Positions 10,312-22,900 of a DNA stretch of 64,000 bases are shown here, piece by piece (within the stretch, counting starts at the first letter, position 1; each line of letters begins with the position of its first letter). The notes under the pieces were generated by a model. The model saw only the letters and a list, made by a program, of their open reading frames with translations, searched no databases and was not told the origin of the DNA. The position numbers were made by a program, and so were the translations under genes. Origin of the DNA: Amoebophrya sp. A120 (Eukaryota; Sar; Dinophyceae; Syndiniales; Amoebophryaceae); NCBI GenBank assembly GCA_905178155.1, contig CAJINV010000003.1, positions 8,597,097-8,661,096 of the forward strand, written 5' to 3'.

Positions 10312-12260
10312 GAGTGGGGTAACAATGAAATCCTTATCCGCCCCCCCGGCGGATAAGCCGGGGGGGGGCCCCCCCCCGGCTTATCCGCCGGCGGGCTGTC
10401 CCGAAATAGGCCCCATGAACTGGCCCGGCCCCGGCGCCGTTTGGATGAGCCCGAGGGAGCCCCGGCCGACACACGGCACGCCGCTGGTGCTTAAGCTTAT
10501 GGCTTTTTTAAGTAATGCGCAGGAAATTGCCAAACGTCGCACCACCGGGATTGATAGAGCAAGAAAATGAAGGGACGCAGCGCGTCAATGTTTGCCATGC
10601 AAACAAAACGAGGCGGAAAGACGTGGCGTTGGGAATTCACACACAGAAACTAGATAGCTTCACACGCCGGGGCCTGTTTAGCGGGTTTGTCAATAGAAGC
10701 CCGGGCCTCGTCATGTTCCAGACAGAAGAGACACACACACAGACCGAGTCCGGCAGCGTGCCTCGCAAACAAGGGCGCCAGGCTTCACACACCTGCGAAC
10801 AGCCTTGGGGCTGTTCGCAGGTGCAAGCACCTCGCTGGCCTTGATTGCAAGCTACTCACAAGCCCCGACGGCTACCAATTCCTTCGCGCTGAAAACAGGC
10901 CACGCAAGACATCACCACTCAGCCCGCAGCCCCATGCAAGTCCCCGGAGCTGCTGCCCCGGCGACCTGGCGCCATGCGTGCCGCGCTGCGAGGCGGCCGG
11001 GGTGTCGCGGGTGAGCCAGCTCGGGGGTGGTAGCTGGTAGCGGGCTGCGGCTTGCCCAGGGCCACAGCCCGCCGCACTGGGCCCCGGGGCCTTTGCGGCG
11101 GGAAAACCCCACCGAGGCCCGAGATGGGAGGCGGGAAAACCTGTAATGGGAACCGAGAAAACCTCACTGGACACAGGGGCCTGCTTCGCATCACTGATTT
11201 CGGGCGGGCATTTGCGCCGCGCCGGAAACCTAGGGCACAAACATTGGCCGGCGGCGGTATGAAAAAAAAAGTCGGTGAACAAAAGTAGAGCGCGCGAGGC
11301 TGTCGCCCGCGCGGCTCAATTGTTTGCTTGGATGCCTATGGCCGTGGCGGAAGCTATTGAACCGCGCTGCGGCAAGCAAACACGCCACCAGCACGGCCCG
11401 GCCCGCGGCCCAGGAAATGGCTGCCCAGCCTAGAGCCCGCTCCTGTCTCGGTAGAATATAAGTCGAGCACACCACCGGGGGGAATTTTACCACGGACGGA
11501 GCCCCACATTTATAAGGGGCGAGCCCTCGGCGCGCAGCCTTGGGCGTTGTCGCGGCCTGTTTCGGTGCGTGGCAGGCTGGGCCCATTGAAAAAGCAGGGG
11601 GGCCCATGGCGGGCAGTGGGCTTGGGTTTCGGTTTGCACAGGCGCACGCCCCTAAAAGGCGGGCGCGCGCAAGATGAAACCCTCAGCCCGTTGCGTTTCA
11701 TTCTACTCGCTTCGGACCCTAGGCCGCTGCCTGCAGACATGCGTGCCCAAGAGCAGGGCGGCATGGCCTGGCAAGTAAGCACATGGCCCGAAGGATATAA
11801 GGGAGGAAGCCCGGTGGCCCTCACGCTGGGAGTTTACTGCTGTGGGGCAAGTTCATTCTGGCCCTGGCCTTGTGGGCCCGCTGCTATTTGCTGGGCCACT
11901 TCTTGCGTGGCGAATTCCCCAAGTTTTTGCACCTTTTGCGTGGCAAGTATGTATCTGCTGGCGGTTTTTTTTAAAGCAGTCCCGGCAGTGGGTGTGGGGC
12001 CTTCAAATGCTGCGCCTGCTACTTTCAAAGAAACACCACAAAGGCCGGCGGCGTCATGCCGTCGGCCTTTGTGGTGTTTCAAAATCTTCCAACAACATGC
12101 CGGATGCTGTCGGCATTTCCGCGTCCTTCAGGCGATGGCAGCGCCCGGCCACTTTGTCGCGGCTATACCGGTACGGCCCGCCGGCGGATAAGCCGGGGGG
12201 GGGCCCCCCCCCGGCTTATCCGCCGGGGGGGCGGATAAGGATTTCATTGTTACCCCACTC
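10312..12260. mobile_element. 1.95 kb element with palindromic terminal inverted repeats
   Basis: About 84 bp at the left end (10312-10395, starting GAGTGGGGTAACAATG) is repeated inverted at the right end (12177-12260). The repeat is itself a hairpin of the type CGGCGGATAAGCCGG ... CCGGCTTATCCGCCG. A possible 3 bp target duplication TTG flanks it (10309-10311 and 12261-12263). The GC-rich interior has other hairpins: CACCTGCGAACAGCC inverted around 10789-10822, and AAACACCACAAAGGCCG inverted around 12030-12080. No transposase frame is convincing, so it looks non-autonomous. Confidence 0.75.
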
Positions 12261-12441
12261 TTGCTATTTTTTATCATCTTACATCTAGGGCGAAATGCAA
12301 TTCCGCAAGGCATACGACTACTCAATCTTAATCAAGCAGAAAAATTGTAGAAGGCAAGTCTCCCTTTTCTTATTTATCATGTATTTTTATAATTTTCGAC
12401 TTTTTTCATTTTCATTTTCTTAAATAGTCTTACAATTTTGA

Positions 12442-15400
12442 CTAGGCCTTGCTGCTCTTGCTGCGCTTCTCAGCGGAGTTGGACTTCTTCTGCTTCTTCT
12501 CCGGCGGAGACAGCTTCTGCTTCTCGTTCTCGGGTGTCTTCGGAGCCGGAAAGCAAACGGCGCTCTCCTTGGTGAAGTAGCGGCCCTGGGTGTCGTCGGA
12601 GCCGAGCTTCAGGAAGTCCCACGAGGCGTTACCCTTGGCCAGCTTGCGGCCCGGCGCGCATCAGTGCGGGCATCTAACTTCGCGTCGGCGGCGGTCGCGG
12701 AAGACGCGGAACTGGAACTGCCACCGCCATGGCCGTCGGTTCCGTCGTCCTGGTTGACGCCGGTACTGAAGGCTTTCAGCAAGTTGACGGACACGCCCTC
12801 ATCCTTGTTCTTCTCCAAAAACGCCACGAGCTTCGCATCCGGCGTCTTCAAAAGACGGTCTTTCTCTTCCGGGGTCTTCGCCTGGCCGAGCGTGTTGAGC
12901 AGAGCAAGAGCGTCACGCTCTTCGAGATCCTTCTTTTCCTTGGCAGTCGACTTCTTCTTCTCCGGCGGCTTAATGCCTTTCGCTTTAGCTTTTTCCGCGT
13001 TCTTATCACCAGACAGCGTCAGCTTGGGGGACAGCGCGGTCTTCTTCGGGCCGAAGGGCAGCTTGAGCTGGATGCTGAATCTTTCGGGGCCGGAACCGAA
13101 GGCCTGATTGAAATTCAAAATTTAAATTGCGTCCTCTGTCGACGTAGTCGCGGTCGTGGTGAGATCGAGTCTGTGTGCTGCTGTGATGTAAAACAAGAAT
13201 GCGAACTAACTATGGGTAAGACTATGAGTCCGACTGTCCACGTGCATGATGAAAAAATCGACTTGCAACGGAGGCGGTTGCTTTCTCTGCGTCATCAACT
13301 CCCGCCGATGTGCAAAAGAAGTACGAAGCTGATACGTAGCCGTCGCTTGTGTCGATGATGTCTTTCGCTTTTTATTTCGACTTGCTTTTGTAAATGCAGC
13401 GTGATTGTATGCTACGGCGCAAAGAAAAAAAAAACTTAAACACCTCGCGGCGCTTGCCCTTGCGACGATTGTCATATCTTAGCAATACCACATTGCACGG
13501 GACGAAGGTCAAGGGCTCTTTGTCGACGTCGAGGCTGCTGTTGCGCCAGGTCATGTGCAATTTCTGGCACGCGCCGTGGTTCGGGTGATTGTTGGGGCGC
13601 TGCACATTAATGGGGATCCGCAGCGGGTAGACTTTCTGGATCCGCGTCTCCTCCTCCGTCAGCTTCCATTCCTCATTGATCTTCGTCGGGTCGGTCAACT
13701 GGTAGCACGGCATGTCGACACGCAAGCTCTCCGCATTCACCTGAGTAGGTGGCGACTCAGAGTTGGTAGCTAAGCAAACGCATTGCAAATTTACATTTTT
13801 GAAATGGTAGACGTAGCTCGTGCTAGGGATGAGAAAAGTACACAAATGCAAATATAGACGTAGACGCAGTCATGTTTTGGCATAGGACCAAGACGACGCG
13901 ACTGCAGCTCATGACGTCGATGCGCATGAAGAAACATAATACAAGCAAAGCAATAATATATGTAGAGGCATGATATGCATTCGCTTGCATATTCTGCGGC
14001 TCGACATTCGCTCTCCAGTAAGTGTCGCCCCCGCCAAAAGCGGCGCGCTCCGTGAGGGCGGCAATCGTGTCAGTGTGGTCCTTGGACTGCTTCTCCAGCA
14101 ACTTGATCAACTCCTTCCGCAATTCCGTCACATGCGGGGGGTCTTCGTCGTTCCGCTTCTTCGTGGGGATGCTGTTCTTTCATGGCGGCCTGGGTGCGCT
14201 TGTTGTGCAACTTCGTGGTGTCCAGCTTCTCCTTCTTGTGTCTTTTTTCTTCGGCGCTCTTCAGCGTGCGGACCTCCTTCTGCAGCGGGTTACTACCACG
14301 CTCCATAGTGACGGCCTTCTTGTCATCTAAAGACTTCAGCGGTCCGCTGGGGTCGAAGTCGAGCGCCACGCGGACGCCCTTTTGCATCGCAATGCTCGCC
14401 GCCAACGTAGCGCCAGCTTTTATCGCGCTGATCTGGCCCTGGATCACGTTCAGGCGGAGCACCTGGCTGGCGGCGAGGGTGTTCTTGACGACGGAAAGCT
14501 TGTTCGTCAGGCGCTGCGCCTCCGCGTTGGCGGCGCGATTATGCGGCCCGCCATTCTCCCGGGAACTGCAACCCGGCCTCCTGCGGCGTGGTGGCGGTCA
14601 CGATGTCGCGCGTGGGGTCCTCGATCGTCTGCACAAAAAATGGAGTTGATGCTGATCATGAAGATGCTACTCGATAAGGATAACACGACGGCGCGCGCTC
14701 ATCTACAACTCCAGCTTCAAAATCAAAATACAAAAATTGTTCGCGCCATGCGGTATAAGATAGATTATCCACGATGTGCCGCATGACAATTGTAGCATGA
14801 ATGCATGATACCACGCAGCGTAATGCTTTTCTGCGCGGGAATAGCAATCGCGCAGAGGTGCGCCACATGTTGGCTTCAGAATACCGTCTGCAATGCGAAT
14901 CAATACAAAACCATATCAAAGTTGGAGAAGCAGAGGAACGCGCGCCACGAAGATCATCGCGTGAGCTTATGGCAGTGCTAGTGGTAGATGTAGAAGTAGA
15001 TGCCCAGCAACAATCACGCACGAAATCAGACGCAATTTGTAAAATCAAAGTCACTAACTCTAATACGTATAGCGTAACGCCGGCTTCCCCCTCCTCGAAT
15101 GTCCTCCCTCCTATGGAGTTTCGACTCATCTCCGCCGTAAGATGAGTAGTCTTTTTATTGTACGGCGAGTCCGCATTTTCGGTCTTCCGGATATTGTATC
15201 TTAAGCAAGTAGAGACACTCTTTACTTCGCGGACCTCGAGCGACACGCCCCTGAGCCGCATGCCCTGCACGACCAACCCCTCGTCGTTCAAAGCCTGCGC
15301 CTGCTCCGCGCCCTTGGAGTTCGTGACGATTTGACCGAGCACGCACATACCCGCGACGCGGAGGACCTCTGGCATGCCGCGGATGTTCTGCGGGCGCAGC

Positions 15401-18400
15401 TTTAACCTGATAAGACGTCTGGTTCGTAAATAAGTAAACACATATGGCGAAACCGAAACACAAATGTATAGCCGTTTGTGTATGGGTCGAGGATAACATC
15501 ACTCGCCGTGGTATGGCGTGCAGCTTTTTTCTCGCCCAGTGTAGCACGCAGAGTAACACTATTCACGACGAAGCAGAATGCTTAACATCTACAGCACATC
15601 ACTACAGTGGTAAAATGCACAACGGTTTAAGTGAATCAAAACAGCAGCGGCTAAATATATACTTCACAAAAGCCGCGTAAGTCTTTTCGTCGGCACGGCC
15701 GCCGAAGCGACGAAAATACCCCAAGAAGACCGCGCTGCTCTCGGTGAACGAGTAACACAGGTAGAGGCCCGCGGAGATCTCGAGGTCGGTATGGCAGGAC
15801 TGGCAGGCGGCCTGATATTTGTGTTAGGTGTTCGACGATGCAGGTGAAAATGGTAACAAGGCGCAAGTGAAAACGATGACAGTTGTGACAAGCATGAACG
15901 TAAAAAGCTGGCAAGAAGCTTGGCATTGCTGTGGAAGTTGAAGCCCTAATATAGAAGAAAAAACATGACGCCTCGCTTCGTTTTCTTTCTCTCAGAAAAA
16001 AACACAATATACCTGGAAGAGCTCCAGTCTCGTTTTCTTCACGCCCGTTGTGTGGTTGGCCAAGTACTGCTGGCACTGTTTGTCGAGCTGTTTATAAATG
16101 TTGTCGCTGTGACTTTGTTTGAAGATTATCACCCACGACGTGCAGTTGTGCGCTCACTTCGATCAGTGCTAAATTTGAATTTGTGCTGAGTGTACACATT
16201 TCAGCTGTAAAGTATAAGATTATCACGGAACCCCTTAGGCAAATGTTGCAGCCTAGACTTTTTGATTTTCATTTCAAAAAGTAGCTGACTCCTTAGCCCT
16301 AAACTTTATCTCGGACCAAGATGAAGTCAAAAGGCAAAACCGCAAAACCTAAATCAACGAAGAATGCCTCTTCGACTAGCGTGGGCACTTCCACTACGGC
16401 AGTAGCGATGAAAAAGCGCACGCGCAAAACTAAGTGCACAACTCCGACGATGGTAACGACTCCGCCGAAGAAAGCAGTGCAGAAGGCGGCACAGACAAAT
16501 AAGAACACACCAAAAAGCCAACCAGGTGCATCGCCGAAGAAGCAAGAAAAGAGTTTGGAGGTGGATGATGGGGAGGAGATGCGGTCCGGGAGTATGAACG
16601 TGCCTGATTGCAGGCGGTTCGCGGGCCAGTTGCTACATTCTTGTGGTCAGAAGAAGAAGCAGGGAAGAAGGTGCCAATTGTGCTGGCTTCTCCAGTGCCT
16701 CACCGGCAGGCGAGGCATGGACGTTCGAGCACTACAACGCAAAGACTTTATGCTCGACAAAATTCGATGTGGCAGTTCGAAGCTTGCCAAAAGGAAAGGC
16801 GGTCGCGGAACTTTGACGCAAGTCCCGACCAAGACGGTTCCCGCAATGCGGGATTTTTTGGCTGCTATGCAGAAAGAGTTTGACGAAGAGGGCCTAGAAG
16901 ACAGCGACCCTCTGTTCGACTTCTCCTCCGAAGCCATGGCCAAAAAAATCAGAGAAGCCCGCGCCGACTTCAAGTGTCGCGGGAAGTTGTCCTGCGAGCC
17001 AGAGAGAATAACTTCGCATACTCCGCGCAGAAGTTTTGCTACCGAACTCTACAGGCAAGGCACCGCTCTAAGTACAATTCGCAAGCTTACGGGGCATAGC
17101 AGCTGCGACACCCTCATGAGGTACATCAATGGAGACATGTCTTTTGCGGTCGAAGCCGTAACAAAATTGTCGCGGAGAGCCAGCCCCGGCGGGCGACTGC
17201 CTAAGTTCCCGCTATTTTTTGAACCGCCCAAGCCCTAGCCTGGGCGAGCAAGCCCGCCCCGGGCAATAGGCCGAGGCGGGCCGCCTTTGCTGGGGACACA
17301 GGCGGGGCGCGGGCGACTTGCAGAACGCAGACGCTTGAGCCCATCGCCGGCGACCCGCCTGAAAGGCGCAGTGACGAAGCAATTGCGCCGCCGGCCCTTT
17401 CAACCGTTCTTGACCACGTCCCGAAATTTTCTAAGTTTGCGCCTAAATTTCAGAGCAACGGCCGACATAGGCAAAATCGCACGCAAATTGCAAAGCTGGG
17501 CAAATTAGACAAAAAATAGACAGCAGCCGAAGCTGCCAAGGCCGCTTTTTGGACAGAAATTAGACAGGAAAATAAAAAGAAAAATAAACAGGAAAATAGA
17601 CAGAAAAATAGACAGGAAAATAGACAGGAAAATAGACAAAAAGTTAGACAAAAACTTAGACAGGAAATTAGACACGAACTTAGACAAAAACTTAAACAGG
17701 AAACACACGCCCCCGCAAGAGCGCCGACTGTAGGAAAAATAGCGGGAAAATAAAAAGCCTGGCGCCGGGGGCGGCTCTCAGTGAAAATTGAAGACGTAGT
17801 CTGTTCCAGTTGTGAATGGTGATTGTGCTTCTGTATCTACGAGCGCGCGCTGCTGTGGAAATAATGTTGGCAACTGAAATGCAAACACACAGAAGCACAA
17901 AAATTCAAAACTTTAATACACAACCACGCGCCAGTATATGAAATCACCATCATCATCAAAAAGAAAAACTGTGCGCGTTTGTAGATGCTTCTGACTTTGT
18001 CTACAAAAATAGCCCCAAGGGCTTCGCTCCCCTCGTTCTTAAGACGAGTATATAAACTCGCGAGCTGTCCGCTTTCGGAGAAGGCAGAGTCCAGGATCTT
18101 GAACCTGATAGCTGTTGTTTGATGAGGATGTGATGATGAGGGTGTAATAGTACATGATCACAAGCGAAAGCGTGAGTAGGTAGCGTGAGAGAGTGAGAGA
18201 ATGCAGCAAGTGGCTTGGGTGCAAAGAAAATAAGTCACATCGCAAACATTTTCTGCAAAAACATGGAGCGAGTGCGAGCGTGATAGCTGCGCTGTTTCCA
18301 TGCAGTCAGATCTTCTATGAAAAGCAACTTGCTGCAATCGCACACGTCGTGTCATACATGGTTTGGGATATCTATATCATACAGACAGGAAAATCCACAG

Positions 18401-19071
18401 ACAACATCTATTCAATCAAGAATGTAGCTAGATAATTGCAGCACATCACGCCGAAGCTCAGGTAGTCGCTTCCGCCCTGGTCCCTGTACATGATCACGGC
18501 CGTCCTCTGGTGGTTACCCGAGTAGCACCTCAAAGCACCTTTATGACGCGCGAAGACCCACGCTGTAGATGTAGTTTTGTTTTTCGAGATTGAATGTAGA
18601 TTGAAGTACGCAGGTTGTATATGTTGACAGCTGAGAGAGCATGCGAAACAAGAAAAATAAGAACACGAGTTGAGTTTTTCTCTGTAGTCAATGAAACAAA
18701 AATCACACAGAGTGCACATTCTCGGGGTCTGTAGGTCCCTTGTCCCATGGACACCTTGATCCCCACGGCGTTCTCGTAACGCCTCAGCATGTTCCCAGAG
18801 GCCTCCGCTGTTTGCCGGAGCAGCTGGCCCGTGCAGGGGATGTCGTTCGGGAATTCGATCGCGGCAAATCGAGACTCTATCCAGGACAGGTTGACGGTGC
18901 GCGACTTGATCGACCCTTTCGCTACAAGGTCTAAAAGCGCTTGCGTATGGGCCGGCGTCGGAAGACCCGTTTGCGCGTAGGCGGGCAAGAGCTCGCCGAC
19001 CCGACGGGCGTTGATGTCACCAGCGGCCATCACCGCGTCACCACCAGCGACGACCTGCGTCACCGCGGCGC
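12442..19071 (-). CDS. Gene D/A, 3' part: many-exon hypothetical protein
   Basis: In-phase exon chain: 19071-18718, 18538 to about 18445, about 16160-16013, 15811-15663, 15406-15226, 14628-14602, 14555-14212, 14171 to about 14000, 13740-13444, 13103-12684, 12642-12442 (stop TAG). Introns of 40, 41 and 46 bp separate exons that otherwise look frameshifted; the 41 bp one is GC-AG. The product has no recognised family. It includes a helical block LELFQAACQSCHTDLEISAG, an alanine-rich helix near LAASIAMQKGVRVALDF, and a lysine-rich C terminus. The intron near 18440-16165 holds a tyrosine recombinase gene on the other strand. The first exon here joins in phase to the exon ending at 19984, so this may be one gene with 19967-23706. 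Confidence 0.65.
16321..17238 (+). CDS. Tyrosine recombinase/integrase
   Basis: Uninterrupted 305-residue frame starting ATG and ending TAG. Residues 1-80 are a lysine/threonine-rich basic tail. The catalytic domain follows, with the expected set: R131 in LTGRRGMDV, K171 in VPTKT, HxxR as H233-R236 in SHTPRRSFAT, H259 in KLTGHSS and nucleophile Y268 in MRYIN. All are present, so the enzyme looks intact. Such enzymes cut and rejoin DNA through a 3'-phosphotyrosine. It lies antisense in an intron of gene D/A, inside the 23.5 kb inverted-repeat element. It has no intron itself and no adjacent reverse transcriptase, so a Crypton-like element or domesticated integrase is more likely than a DIRS retroelement. 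Whether it moves any of the local elements is unknown. Confidence 0.85.
   Translation: MKSKGKTAKPKSTKNASSTSVGTSTTAVAMKKRTRKTKCTTPTMVTTPPKKAVQKAAQTNKNTPKSQPGASPKKQEKSLEVDDGEEMRSGSMNVPDCRRFAGQLLHSCGQKKKQGRRCQLCWLLQCLTGRRGMDVRALQRKDFMLDKIRCGSSKLAKRKGGRGTLTQVPTKTVPAMRDFLAAMQKEFDEEGLEDSDPLFDFSSEAMAKKIREARADFKCRGKLSCEPERITSHTPRRSFATELYRQGTALSTIRKLTGHSSCDTLMRYINGDMSFAVEAVTKLSRRASPGGRLPKFPLFFEPPKP
17500..17705. repeat. Tandem repeat of AGACAGGAAAAT-like units
   Basis: About 15 copies of AGACAGGAAAAT / AGACAAAAACTT-type 10-14 bp words follow the tyrosine recombinase gene. Confidence 0.85.
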
Positions 19072-19285
19072 CTCAGCCTTGGAATGAACGTCAAGGGAGA
19101 AGGAAAGCGCCTTGATTTTTTGTGTACACAGTGGGGCGAAGCCTCCGGAAAATGTCAAAAGTTGCAAGATTGTTTTTTAGTATTCTTCGTGTTTTCGCTC
19201 ACTCAGCTACGGTTTTTTATTGAGAGCTGGTTGCTGAAATGAGTGAAAATGAGGGAAAATGCAGAAAAGTATGCTGATTCTATAC

Positions 19286-19428
19286 ATCTGCCAGCTGAAG
19301 CTTTCAGCTCAGACCTTGTTTCTTTCATGAAAGTGCTTGACTATTCAGCTACTTTGATCAAAGTAGCTGAATAGTCTGACTTTTACAAGCTTTTTTGCGG
19401 CTCTCAGCTGAAAGCTTCAGCTAGCAGA
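19286..19428. repeat. Nested hairpin, foldback MITE-like
   Basis: Outer arms ATCTGCCAGCTGAAGCTTTC (19286 onward) and the inverted copy ending GCAGAT at 19428. Within them is a perfect 38 bp palindrome at 19339-19376 centred on TTTGATCAAA. It lies in the intron between the exons ending at 19984 and starting at 19071. Confidence 0.85.
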
Positions 19429-19966
19429 TGACAAAAGTGCTAGGCTTATTGATGGAAAGTGATCTTTTCGGGGGAAGATCAGCAGAAGAATTGAATATTT
19501 TTCCACAGGAATGCATTGTCTTCGAGCCACAGACACCGACACAACTGGGCACAAATCAAGCACATAGCATCGCTTCAACTACGACGAACACACCTGGAAG
19601 TCGACCGCGTTTTCCTTCTGGTCAGACCTTTTCAGAAGCTATGCGCACACTCTTACAACTAAGATCCTGCTACTTTTTCCACTATTGTGCCTTTCTTTCG
19701 CTACTTCCTATCATACAAGCACAGCTCTTGCATTCTACAAATACAGCTCTACTCTACGTGCATTCGTTAGTATTGTACAGAAATTATCAAACAAGAGAAG
19801 CACACTGAACTTCATCGCTTGTGGTCCAACATGCGCAAGCAGCGCTTAACTTTTACAAGCAAGACGATGCGAATGTCACCTATACCATACAGATTCTATG
19901 CTTACAGCTGTACGAGCAGACTTCTCTTCACGAACAAAACGACTATACAAATACTGTTGCTCTGTA

Positions 19967-22900
19967 CTACATATCGTTATCACTTTCGTTGTCGCGGTAG
20001 CCTGCAGCTTTCCAGTTTTCGGCTGCTGCGATGAACGGTCGAAGCTCTTCACGCGACGCATCTTCTTCTTGCGCAGTCGGCTTTCGGAGGGTTGCGTAGT
20101 CAATCTGCAGGAGGGTGCAGACTTCGGAGATCAGTTCGCGTCGGGTTTTGCCGATCGAGGCTCGATCAAGGGCTGCATCTTTTACGCGTTTGCAGCACCG
20201 CCCACCTTCCCCCTGCGGCTCCGCATCTTCGTCCACCGGTATGGCTCCTAGCCGTTTCTTCAGATCAGGACTCGTGACACGAGCAGGAATAAAAGTCCTC
20301 CACTCGCTGTCTTCTGGCCTGTGCTGCATGTGCAGGCTCTGCAGCTTCTCGCGAAACTGTTTCTCGATGCAGACAGCCTGTTTGTCCACCGACTTCCACT
20401 CGATCTGCCTTCGTTGCCGCTTTCCCGGTGTGTGATGCTTCCTCCACCTTCCGTCGTTTGATCTCGCCCCGGACTCCGACCTTTCCGTCCACGGTCAAGT
20501 CGTCTCGTTTCACCTGCTGCGTAACCCAGTCACCTGGCCGGACCGTTACCACTATGCTTCGCGAAATCGATGTCACTGCTGAATCAGTTTTCTATTTCTT
20601 TTTCTTTTTGCATAATCAGCCTTCTATTCATTTTTGTGACAACAATACGCAGACCCGTATTGCAATTGGGGTTGCGCGTGCGCATGTATTGGATGCTCAC
20701 CCTGTATACACACCTCGCGCAAAAGTAGAAAACCTTGTGGAAAATGCAGCAGATTGACGTCTTGGCTTTCACAACATAGCACACACTTCGCGCCCATCAA
20801 AAGCCACTGCGAACGCGTCCCCGCCCGTGCTTGCACTGTTAACCTGATGCCGCAGGTTCACGCCAGACGTATCTTGATCCTTCGTAGCCCAGCCGGGCAA
20901 GGTTTTTACGTTGTTCCACAAAATTTCGTAGCGCTCCTTGTTGTCCCGCGCTCCCTTCTTCTTTACTTCCACCAAGTGTCCGCGTTTCTGCAGAATCCGG
21001 AAGCGCAAGCGCGTCTGTTCTTCTTGTCCTTGTCGCTTATCCTCCGCTGACAAAATCCGCCGCACCAGACTACCGCACTTAATATGCGACCGCGCCAGCG
21101 AAGTAGCCTTGCCCGGCCTCCACGTCTGATCGTAGACAATTCCCTTCGGGAGTCGCTTTACTACTGGCGCTACGAATTGGGACCCGTCCTGCTCGATGTT
21201 GCCTCCGATTTTACCGCTTTCCACATCCTGGCACTTGTCTTCCCCCAGCAAGTCTTCCTGTTTGTAATACACGGCCAGCGCCGTCTCGAGCAGCGGGCGC
21301 ATTGCAAGCGGATCGACAAGATAGCGCGTCAGCTGCGTCGTTTGATCTTCTGTTGCCGTAGCTGTTTCCACCCGAGCACTCCTGACGCCAGCATCTCCAG
21401 CAGCAGGAAAGTCCTCCATCTCCTGCATGTCGAACTTGTCGCCACACCACTGGAACGCGACACGCGACTTCGGCAGCACTTTCGGCTCGTGCTTTTTCGT
21501 AGGTGATGCGACCTTCCGCAAAACGTTTTCGGTAGTAGTATCGTGCCCCTGCTTCTCGCAAACATTATGCGTTCGCCTCTTGTCGTACAACATCGATGGC
21601 CGGTGGTCCAAGTCCTCCCAGTCCTCCCACTGCAGCGACTCCTCGCGGGCGATTTGCTCCCTGAAGATGGTGGCTGTCGTTTTTAGTTTTCATGATCGCG
21701 ACAACTCCGACTAGTGCTATCATAGCGACGGCTGCGCTTAGCTGCTGGCTCTTGTATCAACTGCCCCTACTGCAAATCAAATAAACAACGAGTACTAGTA
21801 TGTACCGGAGGCCTGCCCGATACATCTTTATTGCAGGAGCCATTTTTTTTATCAGCTCCACTGCGCTGCGAAGTGATTCTGTCAACTGCGTCCCTGGATG
21901 GCAGGTGAGGAACAACGGCGCCAGATACTGCTGCAACTCCACCGACATGGGCTCCCCCCTTGCCATTTTCTCCACGTCCTCCTCGAACTCCCCAAGCAGC
22001 ATAGACAAAAAGTCTCCAAGCTGATCTTCTTCGAACAGCATCAACGCCTCCGCGGCAAGCCGACCACTATCTTCGCGGAGTAGGTAGCTAAACAGGAGGG
22101 GCGTGGTCCAGAATTGTGTCTGCCGCCGTGGTAGTCGGATCCGCACGCTGCAGAGCAAAAGAAACCCCACGCAGTCCTCCGGCCGCGTAGTCGCGTGTTG
22201 CGCGAACTCCTCCGCGAACTCATCTTCATCCATCGAAAAAACCCGATGCATGGCTTGCGGTCTCGCCAAGGTCCATATCCGAAAGCAATGCTCTTTGATC
22301 TAGCTTGGTCTCGCTGTGCGACCGGTCGGCGCAGGAGAAGGAGGAAGCAACCGCATCGACGAGAGCCCAAAAATCTTCCCTCTCCACCGCCTCCCTCGCC
22401 GCAGCTGCTGTTTTTCTGTTTTCCTCTTTTGCTTTCTTTGGTTCCAGTTTCTTCATCAAATCCAAAGCCTTATCCTTTGCCGCCCGCAAATCCTCGCAAC
22501 GCGACCGCATGGCTTGCCACCGGTGGCTAGCGTATTCGCGGATTCGAATTTTATCCGGTCCTTCGTCCGGACCCCACATGCATCGTGGCGGCGTTAGCTA
22601 CCTTCTTCAGCGCGATGGCGAAGCTCTCGTCGTTGTGCCAGTTTGCAAATTGTTACCAACTCCGATTCCATCAGCGATAGTTGGCGACGGTTACGCAACA
22701 CATTCCGGGCGTAGAAATCGACGTAGTAAGAAGATGCTTTCTCTCCGCGGCGGATCTCTTCCCTTCGTTCTCGTCGCAGGGCGGAACAGATATCACGGAG
22801 TCTTCGAACACCTTTAAGACAATCCGACCCGCCGTCGGTGGCGCAGCAGAAGCACACTATGGGATCTGATGCCCACCTTCCCCGAGTCGCGCCAGGCACC

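Noticed and set aside
14656-15441. Continuous 261-codon minus-strand frame as a single protein
   Set aside because: Only 15406-15226 is exonic. A clear donor (GAA/GTAAAG) and a later acceptor show the rest is intron that happens to stay open.
19428-19808. 126-codon plus-strand frame starting MTKVLGLLMESDLF
   Set aside because: It starts at the edge of a hairpin within a minus-strand intron, has no homology I recognise and low-complexity composition. It may be chance.
20400-22600. Pseudogene or sequencing frameshifts in the minus-strand gene
   Set aside because: Removing 41-52 bp GT-AG segments restores the frame each time, so short introns are the better explanation.
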